The notes below the pieces were generated by a model that made no database searches, was not told the origin of the DNA, and saw only the letters and a list, made by a program, of their open reading frames with translations. From positions 43,428-107,427 of the forward strand of contig CAWAIM010000030.1 of assembly GCA_963781895.1 (NCBI GenBank): a DNA stretch of 64,000 nt, written 5' to 3'. Origin of the DNA: Roseiarcus sp963781895 (GTDB lineage Bacteria > Pseudomonadota > Alphaproteobacteria > Rhizobiales > Beijerinckiaceae). Shown in pieces: positions 24,512 through 33,600 of the stretch (within the stretch, counting starts at the first letter, position 1; each line of letters opens with the position of its first letter). Both the position numbers and the translations under genes were made by a program.

Positions 24512-25720
24512 GTGAAAACTTTCCATAGGATGTTGACGCTTGCGGGCGCGCTCAGCGTGTCGCTGGCGGCGGGCGCGGCCTGCGCGGCCGCGGACAAGGT
24601 CGTGATCGGCGACATCGACGATATGTCGGGACCATACGCCGACGTCATCGGCGCCGGCGGCATCGAGGCGATCAAGATGGCGATCGCCGATTTCGGCGGC
24701 ACGGCCCTCGGCCAGCCGATCGAGATCTTGACCGCCGACCACCAGAACAAGCCTGACGCCGCCGTGCAGAAACTCCGCGAATGGGCCGACACCAAGGGCC
24801 TGACGATGCAACTCGGCGGCTCCAACACCGGCGTCAGCCTGGCGATGTCGGTCGCGTCCAAGGAGAAAAAGATTCCGTTCTTCGCCATCGGCGCCGCCGG
24901 CGCCTCGCTGACCGGCAAGGACTGCACGCCCTATATGATTCACTACGGCTACGATACGACCGCGCTCGCCAACGGCACCGCCAAGACCATCCTCGAACAA
25001 GGCGGCAAGACCTGGTTCTTCCTCACCGCCGACTACGCCTTCGGGACGCAATTGGAGAAGGGCGCGGCCGATGTCGTCAAGGCGGGCGGCGGCAAGGTGG
25101 TGGGCGACGTTCGCGTGCCGCTCGGCACATCCGACTTCGCTTCCTATCTGCTGCAGGCGCAGGGCTCCGGGGCGCAGGTGCTCGGTCTCGCCAACGCCGG
25201 CGCCGACACGTCCAATTCCCTGAAGGCCGCGGCCGAATTCGGGCTCACCAAGACGATGAAGCCGGCCGCCTTGCTGGTGTTTCTTTCGGATGTGCACGCC
25301 ATCGGACTCGACATCGCGCAGGGTCTCGAGTTGACCACCGCCTGGTACTGGAATCTCAACGACACGACGCGGGCGTTCGCCAAACGTTTTTATGACAAGA
25401 CCAAGAAAATGCCGACGTTCCCCCAGGCGGCGTATTATTCCGCGACCCTCACCTATCTCAACGCCGTCAAGGCGGTCGGGACGACCGACCCCGACAAGGT
25501 GCTGGAGCAAGTGCACAAGACCAAGGTCAACGACGTCTTCGTGACCGACGGCGTGATCCGCCCAGACGGCCTGCTCGAGCACGAAATGTATATCATGGAG
25601 GTGAAAAAGCCGTCCGAATCGAAGGGCGATTGGGACTTCTACAAGCTGGTCAAGACGATGAGCGGCGAAGAGGCGTTCGGGAAACTCGCCGATTCGGCCT
25701 GCCCGCTGGTCAAGAAGTGA
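24512..25720 (+). CDS. ABC transporter substrate-binding protein, branched-chain amino acid type
   Basis: A 402-residue periplasmic binding protein of the Leu/Ile/Val-type family has a signal peptide ending in AGAACAAA. The mature part opens with KVVIGDIDDMSGPYADVIG, then GIEAIKMAIADFGG, DHQNKPDAAVQKLREW and FLTADYAFGTQLEKGAADVV. The ligand is unknown; these proteins also bind amides and aromatic acids. The start is GTG at 24512, preceded by AGGGAGG; an earlier ATG at 24504 is out of frame. No permease or ATPase gene lies next to it, so it is an orphan or serves a transporter encoded elsewhere. Confidence 0.88.
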   Translation: MKTFHRMLTLAGALSVSLAAGAACAAADKVVIGDIDDMSGPYADVIGAGGIEAIKMAIADFGGTALGQPIEILTADHQNKPDAAVQKLREWADTKGLTMQLGGSNTGVSLAMSVASKEKKIPFFAIGAAGASLTGKDCTPYMIHYGYDTTALANGTAKTILEQGGKTWFFLTADYAFGTQLEKGAADVVKAGGGKVVGDVRVPLGTSDFASYLLQAQGSGAQVLGLANAGADTSNSLKAAAEFGLTKTMKPAALLVFLSDVHAIGLDIAQGLELTTAWYWNLNDTTRAFAKRFYDKTKKMPTFPQAAYYSATLTYLNAVKAVGTTDPDKVLEQVHKTKVNDVFVTDGVIRPDGLLEHEMYIMEVKKPSESKGDWDFYKLVKTMSGEEAFGKLADSACPLVKK

Positions 25721-25840
25721 GTTGACGCCGCGCTTGGTCCAAGCGCGGCGCCAGCTTGGCGCTCACAGGCGGCGCGCTCGGCCCGAGCGCGCCGCTTGCC
25801 GAATCCGATCCCGTCTCGTCGCTCGACGGCCCGCGCCTGT

Positions 25841-26704
25841 TCACGCCGCCGTTTGCGCCGGCGCTCGCGTCAGCAGCCTGCACAGCCGGGCGAGCGTTTC
25901 CCGCAGTTGCGGCCGCGGGACGACCATGTCGATCATGCCATGAACGCGCAGATATTCGGCGCGCTGGAAGCCGTCCGGCAACCGCTCCCGGATCGTCTGC
26001 TCGATCACGCGCGCGCCGGCGAAGCCGATCACCGCGCCAGGCTCGGCGACATGCACGTCGCCGAGCATCGCGTAGGACGCCGTCACCCCGCCCGTGGTCG
26101 GATTGGTGAGGACGACGATATAGGGCAGCCTGGCGGCGCGCAGGCGCTGAACCGCGATGGTCGTGCGCGGCATTTGCATCAGCGCGAACATGCCTTCCTG
26201 CATGCGGGCGCCGCCCGACGCGGTGAAGATGATGAACGGCGTCCGCCGCTCGACCGCCATCGTCATGCCGGCGATGATCGCCTCGCCGGCGGCCATCCCG
26301 AGCGTTCCGCCCTGAAAGGCGAAATCCTGCACCGCCGCCATGACGTCCTCGCCCTCGAGCCTGCCGAAAGCGAGCGTGATCGCGTCCGGCGCGCCGGTCT
26401 TGGCCCGATTCTCCTTCAGGCGGTCGGCATAGCGCTTGACGTCGCGAAACTTCAGCGGGTCGGAGGGCGTCTCAGGCGTGGCGATCTCCTCGTACTCGCC
26501 GCCGTCGAACAAAGAGGCGAGCCGAGCCTTGGCGCCGATCGCCATGTGATAGCCGGAGCCCGGCACCACCATGAGATTGGCTTCCAGATCCTTATGGAAG
26601 ACGAGCTGACCGCTCTCCGGGCATTTCACCCAGAGATTTTCAGGGGTGTCGCGGCGCAGCAGCGAACGAATCTTCGGCGGAACGACGTTGGAGATCCAGT
26701 TCAT
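25841..26704 (-). CDS. accD: acetyl-CoA carboxylase carboxyltransferase beta subunit
   Basis: The 287-residue AccD forms malonyl-CoA together with AccA. The crotonase-type core shows ASGGARMQEGMFALMQMPRT, VVLTNPTTGGVTASYAMLGD and GFAGARVIEQTIRERLPDGF. The N-terminal zinc ribbon is degenerate: KCPESGQLVFHKDLEANL and VVPGSGYH keep only one of the four cysteines found in E. coli AccD. I recall the same loss in other Hyphomicrobiales AccD proteins, so it is probably lineage-typical. It lies 43 bases downstream of trpA on the minus strand. The folC gene that often follows is absent. Confidence 0.95.
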   Translation of the reverse strand: MNWISNVVPPKIRSLLRRDTPENLWVKCPESGQLVFHKDLEANLMVVPGSGYHMAIGAKARLASLFDGGEYEEIATPETPSDPLKFRDVKRYADRLKENRAKTGAPDAITLAFGRLEGEDVMAAVQDFAFQGGTLGMAAGEAIIAGMTMAVERRTPFIIFTASGGARMQEGMFALMQMPRTTIAVQRLRAARLPYIVVLTNPTTGGVTASYAMLGDVHVAEPGAVIGFAGARVIEQTIRERLPDGFQRAEYLRVHGMIDMVVPRPQLRETLARLCRLLTRAPAQTAA

Positions 26705-26747
26705 GCCATGTCTCTCGAATGTTGCGCCAAACCCCGGCCGTTCAGGG

Positions 26748-27575
26748 TCAGGACTTTACGACCCCACGGACGCCCCGCGCGAGTTTTTCGACCAGCCCGG
26801 CCACCGCCGCGACCGTCGCGGGGGTGGCCGCCCCCTTGTCCAACGAAAGCCTGACCGCCTCGACAAGCGCCGAACCGACGGCCACGCCGTCGGCGCCCGC
26901 GGCCATCGCGGCCGCGCTTTCGGCGTCCCTGACGCCGAAGCCGACCGCCACCGGCAGCGGCGTATGCTTTTTGATCCGCGTCACCGCTTCACCCGCGGCC
27001 TTCGGATCCGGCGCCGCCGACCCGGTGACGCCGGTGATGGAGACGTAATAGATAAATCCGGAGGCGTTGGCGAGAACCGCGGGCAGACGGGCGGCGTCGG
27101 TGGTCGGCGTCGCCAAGCGGATGAAGGCGAGGCCGGCCCGACGGGCCGGAAGGCAAAGTTCGTCGTCTTCTTCCGGGGGACAGTCGACCACGATCAGCCC
27201 GTCGACCCCCGCCGCTATCGCGTCGCGCAGAAACGACTCGACGCCATATACGTAGATCGGATTGAAGTAGCCCATCAGGATAACGGGGGTCTCCGGGTCC
27301 TTGGCGCGAAACGTGGCGACCATCGCCAGCGTGGCGCGCAATGTTTGGCCGGCCTCGAGCGCTCTCAATCCCGCCGCCTGGACGGCGGGGCCATCCGCCA
27401 TCGGGTCGGTGAACGGCATGCCGAGCTCGATGACGTCCGCGCCGGCGGAGGGCAACGCCTCGAGAATGGCGAGCGACGTCCCAGCGTCGGGATCTCCGGC
27501 CATGACGTACGTGACAAGCGCGGCCCGTCGCTCGGCCGCGACGCGCTGGAATCGGAGATCGATGCGTTTTGTCAT
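26748..27575 (-). CDS. trpA: tryptophan synthase alpha subunit
   Basis: The 275-residue TIM-barrel protein cleaves indole-3-glycerol phosphate. The catalytic Glu lies in ADVIELGMPFTDPMADGPAV and the catalytic Asp in GLIVVDCPPEE. Other typical parts are ILMGYFNPIYVYG, FIYYVSITGVTG and VGFGVRD with the phosphate loop GADGVAVGSALV. The ATG at 27575 begins MTKRIDLRFQRVAAERRAAL, the usual start. trpB, normally directly upstream, is not in the window: the next gene upstream is on the other strand. Confidence 0.95.
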   Translation of the reverse strand: MTKRIDLRFQRVAAERRAALVTYVMAGDPDAGTSLAILEALPSAGADVIELGMPFTDPMADGPAVQAAGLRALEAGQTLRATLAMVATFRAKDPETPVILMGYFNPIYVYGVESFLRDAIAAGVDGLIVVDCPPEEDDELCLPARRAGLAFIRLATPTTDAARLPAVLANASGFIYYVSITGVTGSAAPDPKAAGEAVTRIKKHTPLPVAVGFGVRDAESAAAMAAGADGVAVGSALVEAVRLSLDKGAATPATVAAVAGLVEKLARGVRGVVKS

Positions 27576-27737
27576 GCGCCGCTCGTTAGCACGCCGCGCC
27601 GCACTGCGGGAAACCAGGCGCTGGAGCGCGGTTAGGCGGACCAAGCCTCTCGACCACAACGCCGATATTGGCTATGCGCAGTCAAGACGGAGAATCGGCT
27701 ACGCGACGAACGCGCCGCGGTCGTGCAGGGAGGAAAG

Positions 27738-27908
27738 ATGAAACTGCTTCTCTTGCTCGTCCCCTGTGTCGTCGCCCTGTGGGTTCCCCTCTACAACTCG
27801 ACCATCCCGCCCCTGTTCGGCGTCCCGTTCTTTTTCTGGTTCCAATTGCTGCTGGTTCCGGTGTCCGCGCTGGCGATTTTCGCCGCTGACCGGATCGGGA
27901 AGCGCTGA
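27738..27908 (+). CDS. DUF3311 small membrane protein
   Basis: A 56-residue protein with two membrane helices (LLLLLVPCVVALWVPLYN and FFWFQLLLVPVSALAIF) matches the DUF3311 family. These genes commonly sit directly before a sodium:solute symporter gene, as here, with two bases between. They are thought to be accessory subunits of the symporter, but this is not proven for this case. The ATG at 27738 follows AGGGAGGA. Confidence 0.85.
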   Translation: MKLLLLLVPCVVALWVPLYNSTIPPLFGVPFFFWFQLLLVPVSALAIFAADRIGKR

Positions 27909-27910
27909 TC

Positions 27911-29480
27911 ATGTTCACGCATCTCAACGTCGTCGCGGCGAGCGTTTTCATATTCTTCTTTGCGCTGGTGACGGTGCTCGGCTTCGTCGCCGCGCACTGG
28001 AAGGCCGGCGATCTCGGCCATATCCACGAATGGGGCCTCGGCGGCGGGCGCTTCGGCCCATGGATCACCTGGTTCCTGCTCGGAGGCGATCTCTATACCG
28101 CCTATACGGTGATCGCCGTCCCGGCGCTGGTGTTCGCCGTCGGCGCTTTCGGCTTCTTCGCCGTGCCCTACACGATCATCATCTATCCGTTCCTTTATCT
28201 GACGATGCCGCGGCTTTGGGCGGTGTCGCACCGGCACGGCTACATGACCGCTGGCGATTTCGTGCTCGGCCGCTACGGGAATCGCTGGCTCGAGCTGGCG
28301 GTCGCGCTGACCGGCATCCTCGCCACCATGCCCTATATCGCGCTGCAGCTGATCGGAATGGAGAAGGTCATCGCCGCGCTGGGCTTTTCGGGCCAGGGGC
28401 TCATGCAACACGCGCCGATCACCATCGCGTTCGTGATTCTCGCCTTGTACACGTACCGGAGCGGCCTGCGCGCGCCGGCGATGATCGCCTTCGTCAAGGA
28501 TACGATGATCTATATTTTCGTCGTCGCGGCGGTGGTTGTCATTCCTTACGAACTCGGCGGTTTCGCAAAGATATTCGAGGCGGCGCAAGCCTCCTTCGCC
28601 GCGAAGCTGGCCGCCAAGGCGGTTCCGGCCGCCGGCGTCACGCTGATGCCCGGGCAAATCGGTCCGTACGTCACATTGGCGATCGGTTCGGCGATGGCGC
28701 TGTTCATGTACCCGCATGCGCTGACCGGCGTGCTCGCCGCCTCGAGCGCCAGGGCGATCCGCTTCAATACGATGACGCTGCCGGCCTATTCCATTGCTCT
28801 CGGACTTATCGCTCTGCTCGGATTGATGGCGATCGCCGCCGGCGTCAACGTCAGCAACCCGCAGGACGCCGTGCCGGAGCTGGTGCTGTGGGCGTTCCCC
28901 GACTGGTTCGCCGGCTTTTGCTTCGCCGCCATCGCCCTCGGCGCGCTGGTGCCGGCGGCCGTCATGTCGATCGGCGCCGCCAACACCTTCACCCGCAATG
29001 TGTGGAAGCCCTTCGTTCATCGCGCAAATGACGCCAGGCGAGGAAGCGGTCCTGGCCAAGCTGGTGTCGTTGATCGTCAAGATCGGCGCGCTGCTGGTGA
29101 TCTTTTTCATGCCGACGAAATTCGCGCTCGACCTGCAATTGCTGGGCGGGGTCTGGATGGTGCAGATTTTTCCGGCGATGATTTTCGGCCTCTATACGCG
29201 CTGGTTCAGCGGCGCGGCGCTGCTGATCGGCTGGGCGGTCGGCATGATCGCGGGCACCTGGCTCGCCTGGGGGCCGACCGCGTGGACGCCCGTGCACGCG
29301 TTGAAGTGGGACATCCCGCTGATCGGCCAGTTCGACAGCGGCCTCGGATTCGCGGCCTACAACGGCCTGACGGCGGTGGTCGCCAACGTTGTCGTGGCGT
29401 GCGCGCTGTCCCTGGTTCTGCGCTCGAACGCCGTCGATGAAACGTCGCCGGCGGATTTTGACGACCGCGCGGTCGCCTGA
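27911..29480 (+). CDS. sodium:solute symporter (MctP-like), one-base frameshift
   Basis: A membrane symporter of about 522 residues and some 13 helices resembles the SSS family members that pair with DUF3311 proteins (monocarboxylate permease MctP type). Recognisable parts are GDLYTAYTVIAVPALVF, YMTAGDFVLGRYGNRWLEL, PYIALQLIGMEKVI and VPAAVMSIGAANTFTRNVW. Near 29010-29030 the frame shifts by one base; the continuing frame starts QMTPGEEAVLAKLVSLIVKI and carries the last three or four helices to the stop at 29480. The break lies in an ordinary cytoplasmic loop and looks like a sequence indel. The substrate is probably a short carboxylate, inferred from family. Confidence 0.82.
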
Positions 29481-29510
29481 GCGCGCGCGTCCGGACGGGG
29501 TTCGAGGCGC

Positions 29511-30635
29511 TCAGCCTCTGGCGCGCCGCTCGCGGATCATGAAATTGTCGAACGAATATTCCTCCACCTGCCACCACAGATATTCGTCGGCGCGAAACGC
29601 CATGTAGGAGTTGGCGACTTTCTTGAATTGCGGATTTTCGGCGGCAAGCTGAGCGTAGAGGGTGTTGGCGGTTTTGTAACAGGCCTCCAGCGCATCCTGG
29701 GGGAAGAGCCGCAGCTGCGCGCCGCCAATCACCAGGCGCTTCAGCGCGCCCGGATTGGCCGCGTCGTAATTCATCAGCACCGAGCCGTTGGCGATCGCGG
29801 CCGCGGCCCGCAGCGAAGTCTGGTAGGATTTGGGCAGCGCCGCGAACTTGTCCTTGGCGACCGCCAGATGCAGCTGCAGGTTTCCTTTCCACCACCCTGG
29901 ATAGTAATAATACGGCGCGACCTTGGAAATTTCTTGCCTGACGCCGTCCTTCAGCTCGCCGAATTTTTCATCGTCGTAAGGGCCTACCCACTCGAAGGCG
30001 TCCAGCGATCCGTCCTTGAGCGCGTCGAGGATCCCGTCCTTCGGGACGGCGACCGGCGTCGCGCCTTGTGTCTGGAGCACCTTGCCGGCGAAGCCGCCGA
30101 TCCGGACTTTGAGCCCGTTGAAATCAGAGGCGCGGCGGATCTCTTTGCGAAACCAGCCCGCCATTTGGCCCCCGGTCTCGCCCAGGGGAAGAGCCGCGAG
30201 ATTGCGCTCGGACAGCAACTCGTCGATGAGAGCGCCGCCGCCGCCGTTCTGCAGCCACGCCGCGTGCTGCCGGGCGTTCATCCCGAAGGGCGCCCCGGAC
30301 CCAAAGACATAGGCCGGATGTGTGTTCCAGGAATAGGACAGCGCGGTATGGGCGCATTCGGCCTTGCCGTCGGCGACCGCGTCCAGCGCCTCCAGCGCCG
30401 GCGCGATTTCACCCGCGGGGGAAATGGCGACGGTGAAGCGACCGTCCGTGATGTCGGACAGCGCCTGGGCGAAGGTCTGAGCGCCGCCGAAAATGAAATC
30501 GAGATCGGGTTGAAACGCAGACGTCATGCGCCAGCGCACGTCGGGGGCCGGATCGGCCAAAGCGGGACCGGCCGCCAGCGCCCCCGCCGCCGCCACGCCG
30601 AGCCCGCCCATGAATTGTCGCCTTGCAACGCGCAT
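29511..30635 (-). CDS. TRAP transporter solute-binding protein (DctP type) with Tat signal
   Basis: A 374-residue precursor begins MRVARRQFMGGLGVAAAG, a twin-arginine signal. The DctP-family domain follows: WRMTSAFQPDLDFIFGGAQ, FAQALSDITDGRFTVAI, the conserved arginine region FRKEIRRASDFNGLKVRIGG, and YDDEKFGELKDGVRQ. The features fit the 2-oxo-acid-type or related TRAP binding proteins, ligand uncertain. No DctQ/DctM membrane components are nearby. It is convergent with the symporter gene, with 30 bases between the stops. Confidence 0.87.
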   Translation of the reverse strand: MRVARRQFMGGLGVAAAGALAAGPALADPAPDVRWRMTSAFQPDLDFIFGGAQTFAQALSDITDGRFTVAISPAGEIAPALEALDAVADGKAECAHTALSYSWNTHPAYVFGSGAPFGMNARQHAAWLQNGGGGALIDELLSERNLAALPLGETGGQMAGWFRKEIRRASDFNGLKVRIGGFAGKVLQTQGATPVAVPKDGILDALKDGSLDAFEWVGPYDDEKFGELKDGVRQEISKVAPYYYYPGWWKGNLQLHLAVAKDKFAALPKSYQTSLRAAAAIANGSVLMNYDAANPGALKRLVIGGAQLRLFPQDALEACYKTANTLYAQLAAENPQFKKVANSYMAFRADEYLWWQVEEYSFDNFMIRERRARG

Positions 30636-30799
30636 TTCCAGTTCCTTCACGCCGCGCCGATCGACTGCGCTCAGTTCGCGGCCGCCGCCGCCTATAGCAC
30701 GACTTCGAGCAAAATTGCGTCCGTGGCGCGGAATGAGGCGCCGTCGAGCGGCGCCGTCGAGACCCGATTCGCCTCTTTCCTGGGCGATCGCCCTCGCTC

Positions 30800-31657
30800 T
30801 CAAATCCCGAGTTCACGAGCCAGAGCCCGCATGTCGGCCCAGGCGAGCCGCTTCTGCCCGGGCTGACGCAGCAAATAGGCCGGATGCAACATGGCGAATG
30901 CGCGCAGGTCGCGGCCGCTTTCGCATCGATAGGTGAACCAGGAGCCGCGCGCCCGCGTTATCCCGCCCTTGACGCCTAGAAGCGTCTGGGCGGCCGAACC
31001 TCCGAGGCAGACCAGGATCTCAGGATTGGCGAGCTCGATCTGTCGTTTGATGAACGGCAGGCAGATCTGGGTTTCCTGCAAGGTGGGCGTCCGGTTGCCC
31101 GGGGGCCGCCAGGGAACGACGTTGGCGATGTAGACATGGCCGCGGTCGAGTCCGATGGCGTTCAACATGCGGTCGAGCAATTGTCCGGCCCGACCGACGA
31201 ACGGCCGGCCGACGCGATCTTCGTCGCCGCCGGGAGCTTCGCCGACGAACATGACCCGGGAGCCTGGCGCGCCGTCGGCAAACACGAGCTGGGTCGCGGT
31301 TCTCTTCAGCGCGCAGCCTTCGAACGCGTCCATCCTGGAGCGCAGCGTCGCCAAATCGGGCGAGGTCGCGGCGAGGTCCCGGGCCGCGGCCTCCGCCGCG
31401 TCGGGCGGCGCGATGTCGCCGGCGGCGCGGCCGACGACGGTCGCATTGACCGCCGACGTCGCCGGCGGCGGCTCGCGGGCGGCCCTCGGCGCCCCTTCGG
31501 CCGACTGCGGGTTCAGCGCCGCGCCGCTCCCGAAGCGGTCATGGGGCGTTTCGTCGACGGCGGATTCGACGCCGCTTTCCAGCCACCACCGCAACGCCCT
31601 CGCCGCTTCCTCAGCGCCAAAATGAGCCGCAGTCGCCACTTTGGTCGGGATCGTCAT
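30800..31657 (-). CDS. uracil-DNA glycosylase, family 4 type
   Basis: The 285-residue protein removes uracil from DNA. The catalytic region reads VMFVGEAPGGDEDRVGRPFV, followed by GRAGQLLDRMLNAIGLDR, YIANVVPWRPPGNRTP and the C-terminal FAMLHPAYLLRQPGQKRLAW. The first 100 residues are a variable Ala/Pro-rich extension. The usual N-terminal iron-sulfur cysteine pair is reduced to a single Cys (FEGCALKRTA), so the cluster may be incomplete, a feature I recall from related alphaproteobacteria. The ATG at 31657 is preferred over one 24 codons upstream. It is divergent from ETF-QO. Confidence 0.87.
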   Translation of the reverse strand: MTIPTKVATAAHFGAEEAARALRWWLESGVESAVDETPHDRFGSGAALNPQSAEGAPRAAREPPPATSAVNATVVGRAAGDIAPPDAAEAAARDLAATSPDLATLRSRMDAFEGCALKRTATQLVFADGAPGSRVMFVGEAPGGDEDRVGRPFVGRAGQLLDRMLNAIGLDRGHVYIANVVPWRPPGNRTPTLQETQICLPFIKRQIELANPEILVCLGGSAAQTLLGVKGGITRARGSWFTYRCESGRDLRAFAMLHPAYLLRQPGQKRLAWADMRALARELGI

Positions 31658-31749
31658 CGGTCCTCGCGGCGCCCGCGCCCTTGCGCGCCGGCATGAAGGC
31701 AAACTAGCATGTCGAGGGCCTTGGCGCACCCAACGCGGACCGCGGAATC

Positions 31750-33427
31750 ATGACCGACCAAACAGGCCTTCCTCCTCGCGAATCGATGAGCTACGACGTC
31801 GTCATCGTCGGCGCGGGGCCTGCGGGCCTGTCCGCGGCCATTCGGCTGAAATCGCTGGACCCGGATATTTCGGTGGTCGTCGTGGAAAAGGGATCGACCG
31901 TCGGCGCGCATATCCTCTCTGGCGCAGTGATCGACCCGATCGGCCTCGACCGTCTGGCGCCCGATTGGCGCTCCGATCCGGAATGTCCGCTGAAGACGCA
32001 GGTTTCCGCCGACCAGTTCTATTTTCTGGGAAAAACCGGAAGCGTCGCGCCTGCCCAATTGGTCGATGCCGAGATTGATGGGCAATCACGGCAACTTCAT
32101 CGGCTCGCTCGGCGCGGTCACGCGCTGGCTGGGCGCGCGCGCCGAGGGACTGGGGGTTGAAATCTACCCGGGTTTCGCCGCGACGGAGCTTCTGTTCGGC
32201 GGCAACGGCGAAGTCGAGGGCGTCGCGACCGGCGACATGGGCGTTGGCCGGGACGGCAAGCCGAAGGCGAACTTTGCGCGCGGCATGGAGCTTCGCGGCA
32301 AGTATCTCCTGCTGGCGGAAGGGGCGCGCGGCTCTCTTTCCAAGCAAGCGATCGCGCGTTACGGACTTGATTCACAAAGCGGACCGCAAAAGTACGGGAT
32401 CGGGCTCAAGGAACTATGGCAGGTCTCCGCCGATCGATTTTCGCCCGGTCTCGTTCAGCATACTTTCGGTTGGCCGCTTTCGGGCGGCGCAACCGGCGGC
32501 TCGTTTACCTATCATTATGACGACCGTCTGGTTTCGGTTGGATTTGTGGTCCATCTCAGCTACGAAAATCCGACCCTGTCCCCGTTCGACGAGTTCCAGA
32601 GATTCAAAACCCATCCGCTTGTGCGCGAAACCTTCGCGACCGGCAAACGCCTTGCCTATGGCGCGCGCGTCATCGCGTCGGGCGGCTGGCAGTCCGTGCC
32701 CAAGCTGGCGTTTCCTGGCGGAGCCCTCATCGGCTGCGCGGCGGGATTCGTGAATTTCGCCCGGATCAAGGGCTCTCACAACGCCATTCTCTCTGGAATG
32801 TTGGCCGCCGACAAGGCGCACGAAGCGTTGGCCGCAGGCCGGGCCAACGACGAATTGACCGCCTACGAGGAGTCGTGGCGGGCTTCGGATATCGGGCGGG
32901 ACCTCTATAAAGTGCGCAACGTGAAGCCTCTGTGGTCACGATTCGGTCTGGTCGCCGGCATTGGGCTCGGCGGCGCCGACATGTGGACCAACGAGCTGTT
33001 CAATCGGTCCATATTTGGCACGCTGAAGCATGGAAAGCCCGATAGCGCGACGCTGAAGCCGATCAGCGAAGTCACGCCGATCGCCTACCCGAAGCCTGAC
33101 GGAATTGTCAGTTTTGACAAGAGTTCGTCCGTATTTCTGTCGAACACGAACCACGAAGAAGATCAGCCGGTTCACTTGCGCTTACACGACCCGGCGATAC
33201 CGGTTCGTGATAATCTGCCGCGCTACGGCGAGCCCGCGCGGCTCTATTGTCCGGCAGGAGTGTATGAAATCGTCTATGCGGACGAGGCGCGTCGCACAGA
33301 GCCTCGTTTTGTCATCAACGCTCAAAATTGTGTACACTGCAAAACCTGCGACATTAAGGATCCGGCGCGAAACATCGAATGGACTCCGCCGGAAGGGGGA
33401 GGCGGTCCGAACTATCCGGACATGTAA
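31750..33427 (+). CDS. electron transfer flavoprotein-ubiquinone oxidoreductase, one-base frameshift
   Basis: ETF-QO passes electrons from ETF to ubiquinone at the membrane. The N-terminus has the FAD motif YDVVIVGAGPAGLSAAIRLK and VVVEKGSTVGAHILSGAVID. The frame then slips by one base near 32048; the correct continuation is LPNWSMPRLMGNHGNFIGSL. The remaining frame is intact to the C-terminal 4Fe-4S site INAQNCVHCKTCDIKDPA and the final GGPNYPDM. The combined length is about 559 residues, close to normal. The start could be 31750 or the ATG at 31786 (MSYDVVIVG). The damage is probably a sequence indel. Confidence 0.9.
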
Positions 33428-33600
33428 CGCTCGAAACCGGCGCAAATTCGCCGTTTTTTGCTGCGAGCAGGGTCGGAGGCAGAGCGTCAAGAGTTCCGCG
33501 GGTCAGCCAAGCGCGCCGCATCATCCAGAACACTTGCGCCACGCGACAGCAAGGGTTCGTTGCCGTTCTCAATACCGGCGGGCATGGAGAAGCACAGGAC

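Noticed and set aside
29504..29518. GAGGC/GCCTC hairpin between the symporter and TRAP binding-protein stops
   Set aside because: Only five base pairs, partly inside coding sequence and without a T-run. Too weak to call a terminator.
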